Below, in pieces: positions 34,124 through 42,706 of a DNA stretch of 64,000 nucleotides (position 1 is its first letter; the number at the start of each line of letters is the position of its first letter). The stretch covers positions 1,110,528 to 1,174,527 of the forward strand of contig NZ_JAEVYN010000002.1 in the NCBI RefSeq assembly GCF_016807185.1. Reading direction: 5' to 3'. This stretch comes from Leptolyngbya sp. Cla-17. GTDB lineage: Bacteria; Cyanobacteriota; Cyanobacteriia; Leptolyngbyales; Leptolyngbyaceae. Both the position numbers and the translations under genes were made by a program. The notes below the pieces were generated by a model, which was not told the DNA's origin, did no database searches, and saw only the letters and a program-made list of their open reading frames with translations.

Positions 34124-34912
34124 CTATGGCAAGAAGCCAAAATGGTGCAGTCCTTCTAAAATGCCGCCTGCACAAGTTTTTTCTGCTAGATAGCGATGGT
34201 CACTAGGGTTAGCCTGGTGCCAGGTGAGCAATTCTGGCATGGCATTGCCCACGATGATGCCCCGTTCGGCGCGATCGCAAAACATGGATAAATCATTTCC
34301 CGAATCGCCACAGGCAACGGTGCGATCAGGAGCGATCGCTAACTGTTCTCGTAAAAAAGTCATAGCTTTGCCCTTGTTTGCCCGACGCGGCAAAATATCC
34401 AAGTCTTTGCTGCCGCTGTAGACCAGTTGGGCATCTAAGCCTTTGGCATCCAATAAAGCTTGTAATTTGGGTAAGAGCTCCACAGCGATCGTTTCAGTGA
34501 GAAAGTAGCTGACCTTGAACGGGCGTTGCTCGGATGTGGGCTGAGGCGTTAGGTCGAACTGACTGGCGATCGCTGCAACCATCTCTCTATTCCAATTAAC
34601 AGAAAGAAACTCTGTCCAACTCAAATCAGGTACATCACTACCTGCTAAATAAATCTCGGTGCCGACGGACACGATCAGTACATCAGGATCGAGCAAGGGC
34701 TTTTCGGCTTTAAGTTGGCGATAGCTAGTCAGCGATCGCCCGGTGGAATAAACAATTTTGGTGCCATGCTGCTGACGATGATCATCCAGATGGCGGTTGA
34801 GTTCCACCATGGCGTGATCATCCCCCACGAGCGTATGATCCAAATCGGTCACAAACAAAAATGCAGCCACAGCGATGCCTTTGACTATCTCGATTCCAAC
34901 TCTTTCTATCAT
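34124..34912 (-). CDS. sucrose-6-phosphate phosphatase (HAD family)
   Basis: 262 residues. HAD motif I is VTDLDHTLVGDD, motif II is VYSTGRS, motif III is the lysine in NKGKAMTFL, and motif IV is GDSGNDLSMF. The cap domain features (EIYLAGSDVPDLSWTEFLSV; FKVSYFL) match the plant/cyanobacterial SPP type, which makes sucrose as a compatible solute. A mannosylglycerate or trehalose phosphatase is less likely. Residues before FLFVTDLD (about 17) may be an over-extended start; a GTG at VAAFLF is an alternative. Confidence 0.85.
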   Translation of the reverse strand: MIERVGIEIVKGIAVAAFLFVTDLDHTLVGDDHAMVELNRHLDDHRQQHGTKIVYSTGRSLTSYRQLKAEKPLLDPDVLIVSVGTEIYLAGSDVPDLSWTEFLSVNWNREMVAAIASQFDLTPQPTSEQRPFKVSYFLTETIAVELLPKLQALLDAKGLDAQLVYSGSKDLDILPRRANKGKAMTFLREQLAIAPDRTVACGDSGNDLSMFCDRAERGIIVGNAMPELLTWHQANPSDHRYLAEKTCAGGILEGLHHFGFLP

Positions 34913-35189
34913 GTCTTGCTCAACATTTGAACTAAGACTCAGTTAGAGTCAGCAGCATGATAAAGCAAGAATTTTACCAGCGGATTAGGTTCACAGTTGC
35001 GACTCAAGCAGTTTGTGTCAAAAGCTCTTAAAAATGCATCAAAAGCCGTGTGAATTGTGCAAAACTCTCTGATTCTTTAATTGAGAAGCTATCGGGTAGT
35101 TGTTTCATTAGCAAATTGCGACTTTCGGAATGATGGCATCCAGCAGAAAGTATCTGAAAATAGTACTTTGCTCATAGGCCTCTTATGCT

Positions 35190-36452
35190 ATGAAATTGCA
35201 TCGATCGAAATTGACTTCTTGGCTTCCCCACTTAAACTATCAAATTTGGATTCTGGCGATCGGGCGGTTGCTCTCGCAAATGGGGTCAGGCTTCACACTA
35301 TTTTATGCACCCATTTTCTTTGTCAATCAGGTGGGGCTATCCGCAACATTAGTTGGGCTTGGCCTAGGCAGTCAATCCATTTCAGGGGTAATTGGGCGCT
35401 TTTTGGGCGGGTCGCTTTCGGATGGGAAGTTCGGGCGCAAACGCACCGTGCTGCTATCAGCAGTAATCTCGGCGATCGCGGCGTTTGTGATGGCATTCAC
35501 CGCTAATTTCCCAGTGTTTGTGTTGGGTAACTTGCTGATGGGTTTGGGAATTGGACTATTTTGGCCATCAGCAGAAGCACTCGTTGCCGATTTAGCCGCT
35601 CCTGAGGATCGCAATGAAGCCTTTGCGCTCAATCGGCTGTGCGACAGTTTGGGCTTGGGTATTGGAGTCGTGTTGGGAGGACTGGTCATCAGCACAACAG
35701 GAGCCTATCGATCGCTGTTTATCATTGATGGCCTTTCCTTCCTGTTGCTGTTTGTCGTGGTGCTGTGGGCAGTTCGAGAAACCTTTGAAACAACGGGCGA
35801 GCATTCAGGCTTAAAAGGATGGAAGCTCGCATTGCGAGATCGCACCTTGCTAATCTACTGCGTCGTGAATGTGCTGTTCACCACCTACATTGTGCAAATC
35901 AGCAGTACCCTACCGCTTTATTTCACTAACTTTGTGTCGGGAACGCCCGATGGAAAAAGATTTACGCCCGTTGTGATCAGTGCGCTGTTTACCTGGCATC
36001 TGATTGTTGCTGTTATTTTTCAAATTCCTGCCGCTCGATCTTTAAACCGATTCCGCCGCACCCGTGGATTAATGCTGTCTGCTGGACTTTGGGGGTTGGG
36101 TTTTACAGTAGTTTGGCTAACAGGAATATCCTCTACTGGTAGCATAGCTTGGGCAGCATTAGCATTGGGCATTTTATCGATGGCCACGGTAACTTACATG
36201 CCTGCTGCTTCATCGATTGTGGTAGATATGGCACCGGAATCGCTGCGGGGAGTGTATTTAGCGGTCAACTCTCAATGTTGGGCGATCGGCTATTTTATTG
36301 GACCTCCCATCGGCGGCTGGGCGCTGGATCAAACCCCCTTTATCGCACACACTTTTTGGTTGGGATTGGCTGCTACCGTTGGGTTATCTATCCTGATCTT
36401 GCAACTCTTGGAGAGAAGAATGAAATTGAAAGATGCTTTTCCTTCTATATAA
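35190..36452 (+). CDS. major facilitator superfamily transporter
   Basis: 420 residues with twelve predicted membrane helices in two six-helix halves. The MFS loop 2-3 motif reads GGSLSDGKFGRKRTVLL; helix 4-5 has the GNLLMGLGIGLFWPSAEALVADL segment with APEDRNEAFALNRLCDSLG, typical of drug or sugar efflux types. No substrate can be given. Stands alone, divergent from the SPP gene by about 280 bases in which I see no other feature. Confidence 0.85.
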   Translation: MKLHRSKLTSWLPHLNYQIWILAIGRLLSQMGSGFTLFYAPIFFVNQVGLSATLVGLGLGSQSISGVIGRFLGGSLSDGKFGRKRTVLLSAVISAIAAFVMAFTANFPVFVLGNLLMGLGIGLFWPSAEALVADLAAPEDRNEAFALNRLCDSLGLGIGVVLGGLVISTTGAYRSLFIIDGLSFLLLFVVVLWAVRETFETTGEHSGLKGWKLALRDRTLLIYCVVNVLFTTYIVQISSTLPLYFTNFVSGTPDGKRFTPVVISALFTWHLIVAVIFQIPAARSLNRFRRTRGLMLSAGLWGLGFTVVWLTGISSTGSIAWAALALGILSMATVTYMPAASSIVVDMAPESLRGVYLAVNSQCWAIGYFIGPPIGGWALDQTPFIAHTFWLGLAATVGLSILILQLLERRMKLKDAFPSI

Positions 36453-36543
36453 AAGAAAAACGGTGTAGAGGGAAACAGCAACGTTGAGAGTGTAGTCGTT
36501 AGTCACGATCTGATAGCGATTGATTTTATTGGGAATACATATT

Positions 36544-36972
36544 ATGAACAGAATGTTTGCACTGATTCCGGCGGCGATCGCCCTCCTGATTCCGTTTGCA
36601 GCTCCGACTCATGCTCAAGTTGCCGATGTGCCTGTAGCGAATCAAGCAGGAGATTTTACCACCGCAAGAGTGATGGGAAATCGGGGTTATTATCGCAACA
36701 CCCATTGGTTGGTGGTTGATCCTAGTCGTTCGCTGAACTGCCGCGCTACGCCTAATGGTAAGGTTAGCACTCGCCTATCCAGCGGTTGGATTGTGACGGC
36801 AGCGTTTCCTGATAGTAAGGATGGCGATGCAATTATTACCGGACCAAACGGTACGTGGCTGCGGGTGATTGCCACTGATCCGCTAGGTGCCGGAAAACGA
36901 CCCGCTTGTCTAGTCCGTGCCAATCGTCGCTATATTGCCCCGATTAGCATAGACTACATGCGAGAGCGCTAA
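36544..36972 (+). CDS. secreted SH3-like domain protein
   Basis: 142 residues from ATG 36544 (MNRMFALIPAAIALLIPFAA; an upstream start at 36520 adds eight residues). A signal peptide ends with APTHAQVA. The mature part has an SH3b-like pattern around LVVDPSRSLNCRATPNGKVS and a later GPNGTWLRVI. Likely periplasmic or exported; function not known. Its last 29 bases overlap the end of the convergent nuclease gene. Confidence 0.7.
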   Translation: MNRMFALIPAAIALLIPFAAPTHAQVADVPVANQAGDFTTARVMGNRGYYRNTHWLVVDPSRSLNCRATPNGKVSTRLSSGWIVTAAFPDSKDGDAIITGPNGTWLRVIATDPLGAGKRPACLVRANRRYIAPISIDYMRER

Positions 36973-37666
36973 AGAGGCTCAGTGAAGCACTGCGAAATTG
37001 CCACGGCATCGTTGGTAGGGGATTGTTTGGGTTCCACACTCCAACTCCCTGCTGCTTGGCGATCGCCTCGGCTTGGCGATACTGCGCTTGGGTTGCAGCG
37101 CAGTCGTGAAAATATTTGGGATAGATGACTGCCATCCCTTCCTGCACCATTTGCAGGTTTATAGATTGCCCATTCACATACACTTCTGCCACGGCGCGTC
37201 CATAGCGATCGCGATCAACCTCTCGCAGTTGCACCACTTGCCCCACAGGTAAAAGCTGCTTCAATCGCGCCGAGGCAGCTTGACCCCAGGGCGATTGGGC
37301 ACGCTCTGGCGCATCCACACAGGCAAGCCGAATAGTCACCTTCGTCGGATCATTTTGCACCTTCAAGGTATCGCCATCCCCCACGCTCACCACGACAACC
37401 TGATTTTGGACAGATGGTACCTGAGTGCGCGGAGATCGACCTGCGGGAGGCGAAGATGGCTTAGGCTTAGACTCTCGACGAGGGAGCGCTTCGCAAGCCA
37501 CCCCATCGTTGTCGCGATCAAGATAGTTGGCTCCCCTAGCCTGCATAAAAGCCTGAGCTTCTTCCTGAAAAGCAAAATCAGCGCATTTTGCCCGCTGTGC
37601 TTCTGCGTTGGGCGCAAAGGCAATGCCGATACACACTGTTGCAAAAATGAGTAGAGCAGTCCGCAT
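36944..37666 (-). CDS. secreted thermonuclease with excalibur domain
   Basis: 240 residues from ATG 37666 (a GTG ten codons earlier at 37696 is possible). A signal peptide ends near FAPNAEA. An excalibur calcium-binding motif (DRDNDGVACE) follows, then a Ser/Pro linker and the SNase domain: GDGDTLKV, RLACVDAPE, and DRDRYGRAVAEVYVNGQSIN with the catalytic Arg and Asp/Glu pattern. It probably degrades extracellular or periplasmic nucleic acid using calcium. It is convergent with the SH3-like gene. Confidence 0.87.
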   Translation of the reverse strand: MRTALLIFATVCIGIAFAPNAEAQRAKCADFAFQEEAQAFMQARGANYLDRDNDGVACEALPRRESKPKPSSPPAGRSPRTQVPSVQNQVVVVSVGDGDTLKVQNDPTKVTIRLACVDAPERAQSPWGQAASARLKQLLPVGQVVQLREVDRDRYGRAVAEVYVNGQSINLQMVQEGMAVIYPKYFHDCAATQAQYRQAEAIAKQQGVGVWNPNNPLPTMPWQFRSASLSLFSALACSLC

Positions 37667-37709
37667 TTTACCCAAACCAGTACAAATATATTTCACGCTT
37701 GCAGATAAT

Positions 37710-38363
37710 TTACCCCCGACGCTCTTGTAACTTGCGATACACTGCCTTGAGCTCTACGTTGTGATAAGCCAAAGCGACCAGCGTGTGGTAGAACAAATCG
37801 GCAACTTCACCCGCGATCGCCGCTTGCGTATCAGCGTTATTCACACTGGGATCATCATCCTTACATGCCATCACCACCTCAGCCGATTCTTCACCAATCT
37901 TTTTGAGGATTTTATTGTCTCCCCCCGCAAATAACTTGCAGGTATAGGAGTTTTCGTTAGGATGATCGCGGCGATCGCGCACCACTGCATAGACCTGAGA
38001 AAGCGCATCCGCAAGCGGGGCCTCCACATGGCTATTCACGCGGTGAAAGCAGCTTCGTTCGCCCGTGTGACAAGCAACATCTCCAATTTGGTCCACGGTG
38101 ATCAGCAAGCAATCGCTGTCACAGTCGTAGCGCAATGATTTCACAAGTTGCAAATGTCCTGAAGTTTCGCCCTTGTGCCAAAACTCCTGACGAGATCGAC
38201 TCCAAAACCAGGTTTCGCCCGTTTCAATCGTCTTTTGCAGCGACTCCTGGTTCATCCATGCCATCATCAGCACCGTGCCATCTAGATAGTCCTGCACGAT
38301 TGCTGGAACCAAACCGCGATCGTCGTATTTAATGGCTTCAACCGGAATCGTTTGATTGCCCAT
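37710..38363 (-). CDS. hisIE: bifunctional phosphoribosyl-AMP cyclohydrolase / phosphoribosyl-ATP diphosphatase
   Basis: 217 residues. The HisI part (1-115) shows DCDSDCLLITVDQIG and CHTGERSCFHR, holding the zinc and magnesium ligands. The HisE part (about 125-215) shows KKIGEESAEVVMACKDD and GEVADLFYHTLVALAYH. It performs steps 2 and 3 of histidine synthesis. Divergent from the dam gene, whose start lies 55 bases away. Confidence 0.95.
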   Translation of the reverse strand: MGNQTIPVEAIKYDDRGLVPAIVQDYLDGTVLMMAWMNQESLQKTIETGETWFWSRSRQEFWHKGETSGHLQLVKSLRYDCDSDCLLITVDQIGDVACHTGERSCFHRVNSHVEAPLADALSQVYAVVRDRRDHPNENSYTCKLFAGGDNKILKKIGEESAEVVMACKDDDPSVNNADTQAAIAGEVADLFYHTLVALAYHNVELKAVYRKLQERRG

Positions 38364-38418
38364 TCTGTCTACTTATCCTCTTGATCCCTTTGCTTCATCA
38401 TCCCATTCACGCTCATGT

Positions 38419-39180
38419 ATGTCTTCTGTCTCGCTCCAACTTCCGCGTATTGGCGTTCCCCCGATCAAATGCCAGGGAATTAAGACGAAATTGGTGCCTT
38501 TCATTTTGAGCCAAGTTGTTTGGCAAGAAACAAGCGATGCCACTTGGATTGAACCTTTTTTGGGCTCAGGCGTAGTTGCCTTTAACCGGATACCTCATCG
38601 AGCAATCCTGGCTGATACTAATCCCCACATTATTGGGTTTTATCAAGCCATTCAGCAGGGAACCATTGATCGCGCAGTGGTTCAAGAGTTTCTAACTAAA
38701 GAAGGCGAAATCTTACGGCAACGAGGCGCAGAGTATTACTACGAAGTGCGCGATCGCTTTAACCAAACCGCATCTCCACTAGACTTTCTGTTTCTCAATC
38801 GAGCTTGTTTTAATGGGCTGATGCGGTTCAACAGCGAGGGAAAGTTCAATGTGCCCTTCTGTCAAAAAACTCAGCGATTTTCTCAAAGCTACATCACCAA
38901 AATTTCTAATCAGGTTGATTGGGTCGCCCAACGTATGGTAGGCAAGGTCTGGAAGTTTCGCGTAGCCGATTGGCAAGAGACTCTCAAAGATGCCAAATCA
39001 GACGATTATGTTTATCTCGATCCGCCCTACATTGGGCGGCACGCCGATTATCACAACAGTTGGAATTTAGAGAAATCAGAACATCTCGCCGCGATCGCCC
39101 AGCGGCTACCTTGTAAATTTGCCGTTTCCATGTGGCTGGAAAATCGCCATCGCCAGAACAACCATATTCGTCAGTGCTGG
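38419..39180 (+). pseudogene. DNA adenine methyltransferase, 5' part (split by IS110)
   Basis: Residues 1-254 of a Dam-type N6-adenine methyltransferase: PPIKCQGIKTKLVPFIL (motif X), WIEPFLGSGVVAFN (SAM-binding FxGxG) and VYLDPPYIGRHADYHNSW (DPPY catalytic motif). The start MSSVSLQLPR at 38419 is preferred over an upstream ATG at 38356, which is in hisIE territory. The frame passes into the IS110 element at TGG 39178-39180, after HIRQCW. Joined to the 3' part at 40365 it gives 294 residues. Catalytic motifs are present but the C-terminus is lost, so activity is doubtful. Confidence 0.85.
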
Positions 39181-39184
39181 CCTC

Positions 39185-39874
39185 CTAAGAAACAAGTCCC
39201 TCAACTTGACTATCAGAAGTTGGATCGACCACAAGCCTAGCACCGAGTTTGAGTGCTTTGCGTTGCAGATTGCGAAGTGCTCGTTCCCGGTAGCGCGCAT
39301 CTTCGTGTTCTGGCGGCATCGCCGAGAAAGGCACCTGGTACTTGAGCAGATGATAGACAATCCGCGCCAGTTTGTGGGCTGTAGCCACTACAGCCTTGGG
39401 CGTACCGAGTTTAGCTTTCATGCGTCGATAAAACACCCCAAGCGCACTTTGACTCCGCCCTAACGTGGCTGCCGCTAGTCGGAAGGCTAGATTCGCCCGA
39501 TTATCCGTTTTCTTGGTTTTGCTGCGAATAATCTTACCGCCCGTTTTCTCGTTATGTGGACTTAACCCCAACCATGACGTGAAGTGCTTCACTGTTTTCC
39601 ACTGACTCATGTCTGTGCCAATTTCGGAGAGAATCGCTTGAATGCTGAGAATGTATAGTCCATCAATTTGGGTTAAGTCAACTCCAGCCATTTGGTAAAG
39701 TGCTGGGCGTAAGTCCGTTGGGGGATCGTTTTTTGGACGAATCGCACGGGGACGAGTTGCAGGGGGTAAAGGCTGCGACTCAATATCAATGCGCGGCGGG
39801 AACCGAGCGAGTTGCTGCTCAATTTCAGCATCACAGGCTTGTAACTTCTCGGTGTAGATGTCGTAAAGCTCCAC
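39185..39874 (-). pseudogene. IS110 transposase, C-terminal (Tnp20) part
   Basis: 229 residues. ELYDIYTEKLQACDAEIEQQ is a coiled-coil region; the transposase_20 domain follows with QMAGVDLTQIDGLYILSIQA, IGTDMSQWKTVKHFTSWLGL, and the catalytic-serine region GKIIRSKTKKTDNRANLAFR. It ends with the typical FYRRMKAKLGTPKAVVATAHKLA. It is out of frame with the N-terminal part because an internal deletion joins them near 39890-39905. Confidence 0.82.
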
Positions 39875-40119
39875 TGCTTGCTGGAGGGCAAATACATGCT
39901 CCCGGCGGTAAGAGCATTGAGGTCAGCCGTAAAGCTGGAAAATACTCGCACCGAGGATTGGCAGCGTCCTTCGGGAACGCAAGCATAGATTTCACTGGCT
40001 CCCACATCTAAGCCCGCCGCATTCAGATTGATTTGCTCTAAACTTTCCAATTTAGGAGCATCAACGTGGCGCTCCTTGGATTTACTTTTAACCTTCGAGC
40101 CTGGGCTGGACTGCTTCAT
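39673..40119 (-). pseudogene. IS110 transposase, N-terminal (RuvC-like) start
   Basis: Only the first 72 or so residues are genuine: LEQINLNAAGLDVGASEIYA (first acidic residue of the DEDD site), CVPEGR and VRVFSSFTADLNAL. After that the frame runs into the deleted joint and reads chance sequence to 39673. The remaining DEDD residues, which normally lie over about 200 residues, are missing, so the protein cannot be active. Confidence 0.75.
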
Positions 40120-40367
40120 GGCACCCTCCGTTCTAGGGGAACTCAGAAATGCTCAGACCCGACGATGCTCTAAAATCTGCTAGTCTCCTAAACGGGGTCT
40201 CAACTGAGCCACCAATGTCTAAGCCATCCATCGCCGGAACCATGCTAACTTTCGGGTTCATGACTCCAAGGTCGCTTCGGTCTTTGCTGTCTGAACTCTT
40301 TCAGCTTATCTTTATGCCTCACTTCCCTCAACAGTTTCTTTCACTCTGAGGGGGCGATAGTGCGTGG
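40120..40367 (-). ncRNA. candidate bridge-RNA region of IS110
   Basis: About 248 bases between the transposase start and the element end, with no plausible gene. In the IS110 subgroup of this family this upstream non-coding end encodes a bridge RNA whose loops select target and donor sites. The position and length fit; I did not find guide loops matching the dam target by eye, so this is inferred from element type alone. Confidence 0.4.
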
Positions 40368-40490
40368 ATTGCTACCTTAGAAGTACAAACTCACCAGCAC
40401 TTCTACCATGTTGGCCCTAAAGAAAGTTTACGCAGCAGCATGACAGAAGCCCTGTTAATCAAGCCAGATGTGGATAGGCTTCTTCAATAA
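40365..40490 (+). pseudogene. DNA adenine methyltransferase, 3' part
   Basis: 41 residues in frame from TGG 40365: WIATLEVQTHQHFYHVGPKE and then SLRSSMTEALLIKPD, ending at TAA 40490. The HFYHVGP and the final EALLIK pattern are the standard C-terminus of Dam enzymes. It matches exactly the part missing from the 5' fragment, proving that the IS110 element interrupted an otherwise intact gene. Confidence 0.85.
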
Positions 40491-40509
40491 TTTCTACAAG
40501 TTTCAAAAT

Positions 40510-40698
40510 CTACTCGATCGCGCTGTTCAAGCTAGCTGACTGGCTCCTAATAGCACTTGAAGCGATGCGGTGTGCTTTTTCTTCTTCGCCGTACCATTGA
40601 AGCGCTGAGTTAAACGCGATTCGATAGAAGCGCTGTGCTGCCTCAGACAATGGACCGCGAACACAAGAGGGTAAGTCGTAATTGGTTTTATAAGGCAT
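40510..40698 (-). CDS. ChaB-family small protein
   Basis: 62 residues starting MPYKTNYDLPSCVRGPLSEA, the ChaB signature, followed by AQRFYRIAFNSALQWYGEEE and AHRIASSAI. In other bacteria ChaB is encoded with the ChaA cation antiporter; in cyanobacteria such proteins occur alone and their role is unclear. The end of the protein (SQSASLNSAIE) departs from the family. It overlaps a non-genuine frame at 40527-40748. Confidence 0.7.
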   Translation of the reverse strand: MPYKTNYDLPSCVRGPLSEAAQRFYRIAFNSALQWYGEEEKAHRIASSAIRSQSASLNSAIE

Positions 40699-40850
40699 CT
40701 TTGGAAGTCCTCAATTTGACTAACTAGCAAAATAGTAATCTGGATCACTAAAGTTCGTCTGTATCTTTAGATTGAAATGCTTTCCAACAAAACAAGTCTC
40801 GTTACACAATAAATAAATGGGACATTGAGTAGTACCCTTAGGAGTCACCA

Positions 40851-42149
40851 TTGATTACAAGTTCGTTTAAGACAACCAAATCAGACGAAATCTTCGCGGC
40901 TGCCCAAAAATTGATGCCGGGTGGAGTCAGTTCTCCCGTTAGAGCCTTTAAATCCGTGGGTGGGCAACCAATCGTGTTCGATCGCGTACAGGGCGCTTAC
41001 GCTTGGGACGTAGATGGCAACCGCTATATCGATTACATCGGAACTTGGGGACCTGCCATTTGCGGACATGCCCATCCTGAGGTGATCAAAGCCATTTGTG
41101 ACGCGGCTCAGAAAGGCACTAGCTTCGGCGCACCCTGTCGCTTAGAAAACGTGCTAGCCGAAATGGTGATTGATGCCGTTCCCAGCATTGAGATGGTGCG
41201 CTTTGTCAATTCAGGCACCGAAGCTTGCATGTCGGTTCTACGATTGATGCGCGCTTTCACAGGACGGGACAAACTGATCAAATTTGAAGGCTGCTACCAC
41301 GGACATGCAGATATGTTTTTGGTCAAAGCAGGATCTGGCGTTGCCACTCTCGGCTTGCCCGATTCTCCGGGTGTCCCTAAATCCACTACAAACAACACAT
41401 TAACGGCACCCTTTAACAACCTGGAAGCTGTTAAAGCCCTATTTGACGAAAATCCTGGCGAAATTGCTGGGGTTATTCTAGAACCTGTCGTGGGCAATGC
41501 GGGGTTTATAGTGCCCGATGGTGGCTTTTTGGCAGGCCTGCGTGAACTGACCCGCGAGAACGGGGCGCTGCTGGTATTTGATGAAGTAATGACGGGCTTT
41601 CGCATTGCTTATGGCGGTGCCCAAGAAAAATTTGGCATCACGCCAGATTTGACTACTCTGGGTAAAATCATCGGTGGCGGCTTGCCCGTGGGAGCCTATG
41701 GTGGACGGCGCGACATCATGGACATGGTGGCACCAGCGGGTCCGATGTATCAAGCAGGAACCCTTTCAGGGAATCCATTAGCAATGACAGCGGGCATCAA
41801 AACGTTGGAGCTGCTGCGCCAAGCGGGGACGTATGAGCAACTTGATCGCCTCACGAAGCGCCTTGCCGAAGGGATGCTACAAGTAGCGAAAGAAACTGGA
41901 CACGCCGCCTGCGGTGGACAAATTAGCGGCATGTTTGGCTTCTTCTTTAATGCAGGTCCCATTCATAACTATGAAGATGCCAAAAAATCTGACCTGAATA
42001 AATTCAGTCGTTTTCATCGTGGCATGTTAAAGCAAGGCATTTACCTGGCTCCATCTCAGTTTGAAGCAGGTTTCACCTCTCTAGCTCATACCGACGCTGA
42101 TGTCGATGAAACACTGGCAGCCGCCCGAGAAGTGATGGCAAGTCTGTAA
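40851..42149 (+). CDS. hemL: glutamate-1-semialdehyde 2,1-aminomutase
   Basis: 432 residues, full length. The PLP lysine is in TTLGKIIGGGLPVGAYGG; other family blocks are LMPGGVSSPVRAFKSVGG, FVNSGTEACMSVLRLMRAFT and LLVFDEVMTGFR. It makes 5-aminolevulinate, the precursor of chlorophyll, haem and bilins. The start is TTG 40851 (MITSSFKTTKSDEIF), with AGGAG six bases upstream. A stem-loop follows the stop. Confidence 0.96.
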   Translation: MITSSFKTTKSDEIFAAAQKLMPGGVSSPVRAFKSVGGQPIVFDRVQGAYAWDVDGNRYIDYIGTWGPAICGHAHPEVIKAICDAAQKGTSFGAPCRLENVLAEMVIDAVPSIEMVRFVNSGTEACMSVLRLMRAFTGRDKLIKFEGCYHGHADMFLVKAGSGVATLGLPDSPGVPKSTTNNTLTAPFNNLEAVKALFDENPGEIAGVILEPVVGNAGFIVPDGGFLAGLRELTRENGALLVFDEVMTGFRIAYGGAQEKFGITPDLTTLGKIIGGGLPVGAYGGRRDIMDMVAPAGPMYQAGTLSGNPLAMTAGIKTLELLRQAGTYEQLDRLTKRLAEGMLQVAKETGHAACGGQISGMFGFFFNAGPIHNYEDAKKSDLNKFSRFHRGMLKQGIYLAPSQFEAGFTSLAHTDADVDETLAAAREVMASL

Positions 42150-42158
42150 GGGTGAGGA

Positions 42159-42219
42159 CTAAAGATGGGGAGTTAGGTTGTGTCTTGACTACTCCTAACT
42201 TCTAACTTCCTATCTTTAG
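42159..42219 (+). terminator. long stem-loop downstream of hemL
   Basis: CTAAAGATGGGGAGTTAG (42159-42176) pairs with CTAACTTCCTATCTTTAG (42202-42219), 18 positions with two wobbles, around a 25-base loop. There is no strong T run, so it may terminate poorly or stabilise the 3' end. Confidence 0.5.
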
Positions 42220-42233
42220 CATCCCTAGCCAAA

Positions 42234-42416
42234 ATGTCCGCAGCTTTAAGCCTTTTTGTATCCATCGGCATAGGCTTCACCGCAATATTATTTGCTTTTT
42301 CAACTGGGCCAAAGCCAAGAGTCACAACGCGGCAAGCAGGGTTAGTCAGCGTATTTCATCTAAATAGTGGTTGCCGTTATCTACGAAGATGTTGCGTGTT
42401 AGTAAAGCCAGTCTGA
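42234..42416 (+). CDS. possible small single-span membrane protein
   Basis: 60 residues. Residues 4-22 (ALSLFVSIGIGFTAILFAF) would form one membrane helix, followed by STGPKPRVTTRQ. No ribosome-binding site is clear, and the last third is Cys/Arg-rich, more like a chance extension. It may be a small photosynthetic or respiratory subunit or not a gene at all; I do not recognise it. Confidence 0.3.
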   Translation: MSAALSLFVSIGIGFTAILFAFSTGPKPRVTTRQAGLVSVFHLNSGCRYLRRCCVLVKPV

Positions 42417-42464
42417 AGGACTTACAAAACTCAAATTTCCTATATTTTTATCTCCCACTTAACT

Positions 42465-42686
42465 ATGACCCTTTCTAAAACTGAAATAAAACAACTATTT
42501 GAACGTTTGATTTTTGAAGAAACTGATTCTCGCGATTGGGTAGAAGATGTCTGGGGTTTAAGTCCACTATTGGGCGACAGTGCCGCTAAACTACTAGAAG
42601 CATTTGAAGCTGTGATTGAATGTTGTCCCGAAGAACATTTGGAACATCTTGTTCTCACCCGTTTGCCGCTGGATGAACCTATCTAG
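42465..42686 (+). CDS. small protein upstream of Rubisco activase
   Basis: 73 residues, acidic and mostly helical (FERLIFEETDSRDWVEDVWG, AAKLLEAFEAVIECCPEEHL). The stop lies 20 bases before the rca start, in the same direction, so the two are likely co-transcribed. I do not recognise a named family. Its conservation next to rca in other cyanobacteria would support a role in Rubisco maintenance. Confidence 0.6.
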   Translation: MTLSKTEIKQLFERLIFEETDSRDWVEDVWGLSPLLGDSAAKLLEAFEAVIECCPEEHLEHLVLTRLPLDEPI

Positions 42687-42706
42687 CTACCCTTTCTTAC
42701 TGTGCC

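Larger units (their letters stand above)
39181..40367 (-). mobile_element. IS110-family element, internally deleted
   Basis: About 1187 bp inserted in dam. TGG occurs at both junctions (39178-39180 and 40365-40367), and removing one copy with the element restores HIRQCWIATLEVQTHQ. The absence of inverted repeats and of a longer target duplication fits IS110. The transposase on the minus strand has lost the middle of its gene. About 250 bases upstream of the transposase are non-coding. Confidence 0.85.

Noticed and set aside
40527..40748. 73-residue frame overlapping the ChaB gene
   Set aside because: The other frame carries the ChaB signature MPYKTNYDLP, so this one is a shadow.
42234..42416. 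Assignment of the 60-residue frame to a photosystem or cytochrome b6f subunit
   Set aside because: No match to the known small subunits by eye; kept only as a low-confidence possible membrane protein.
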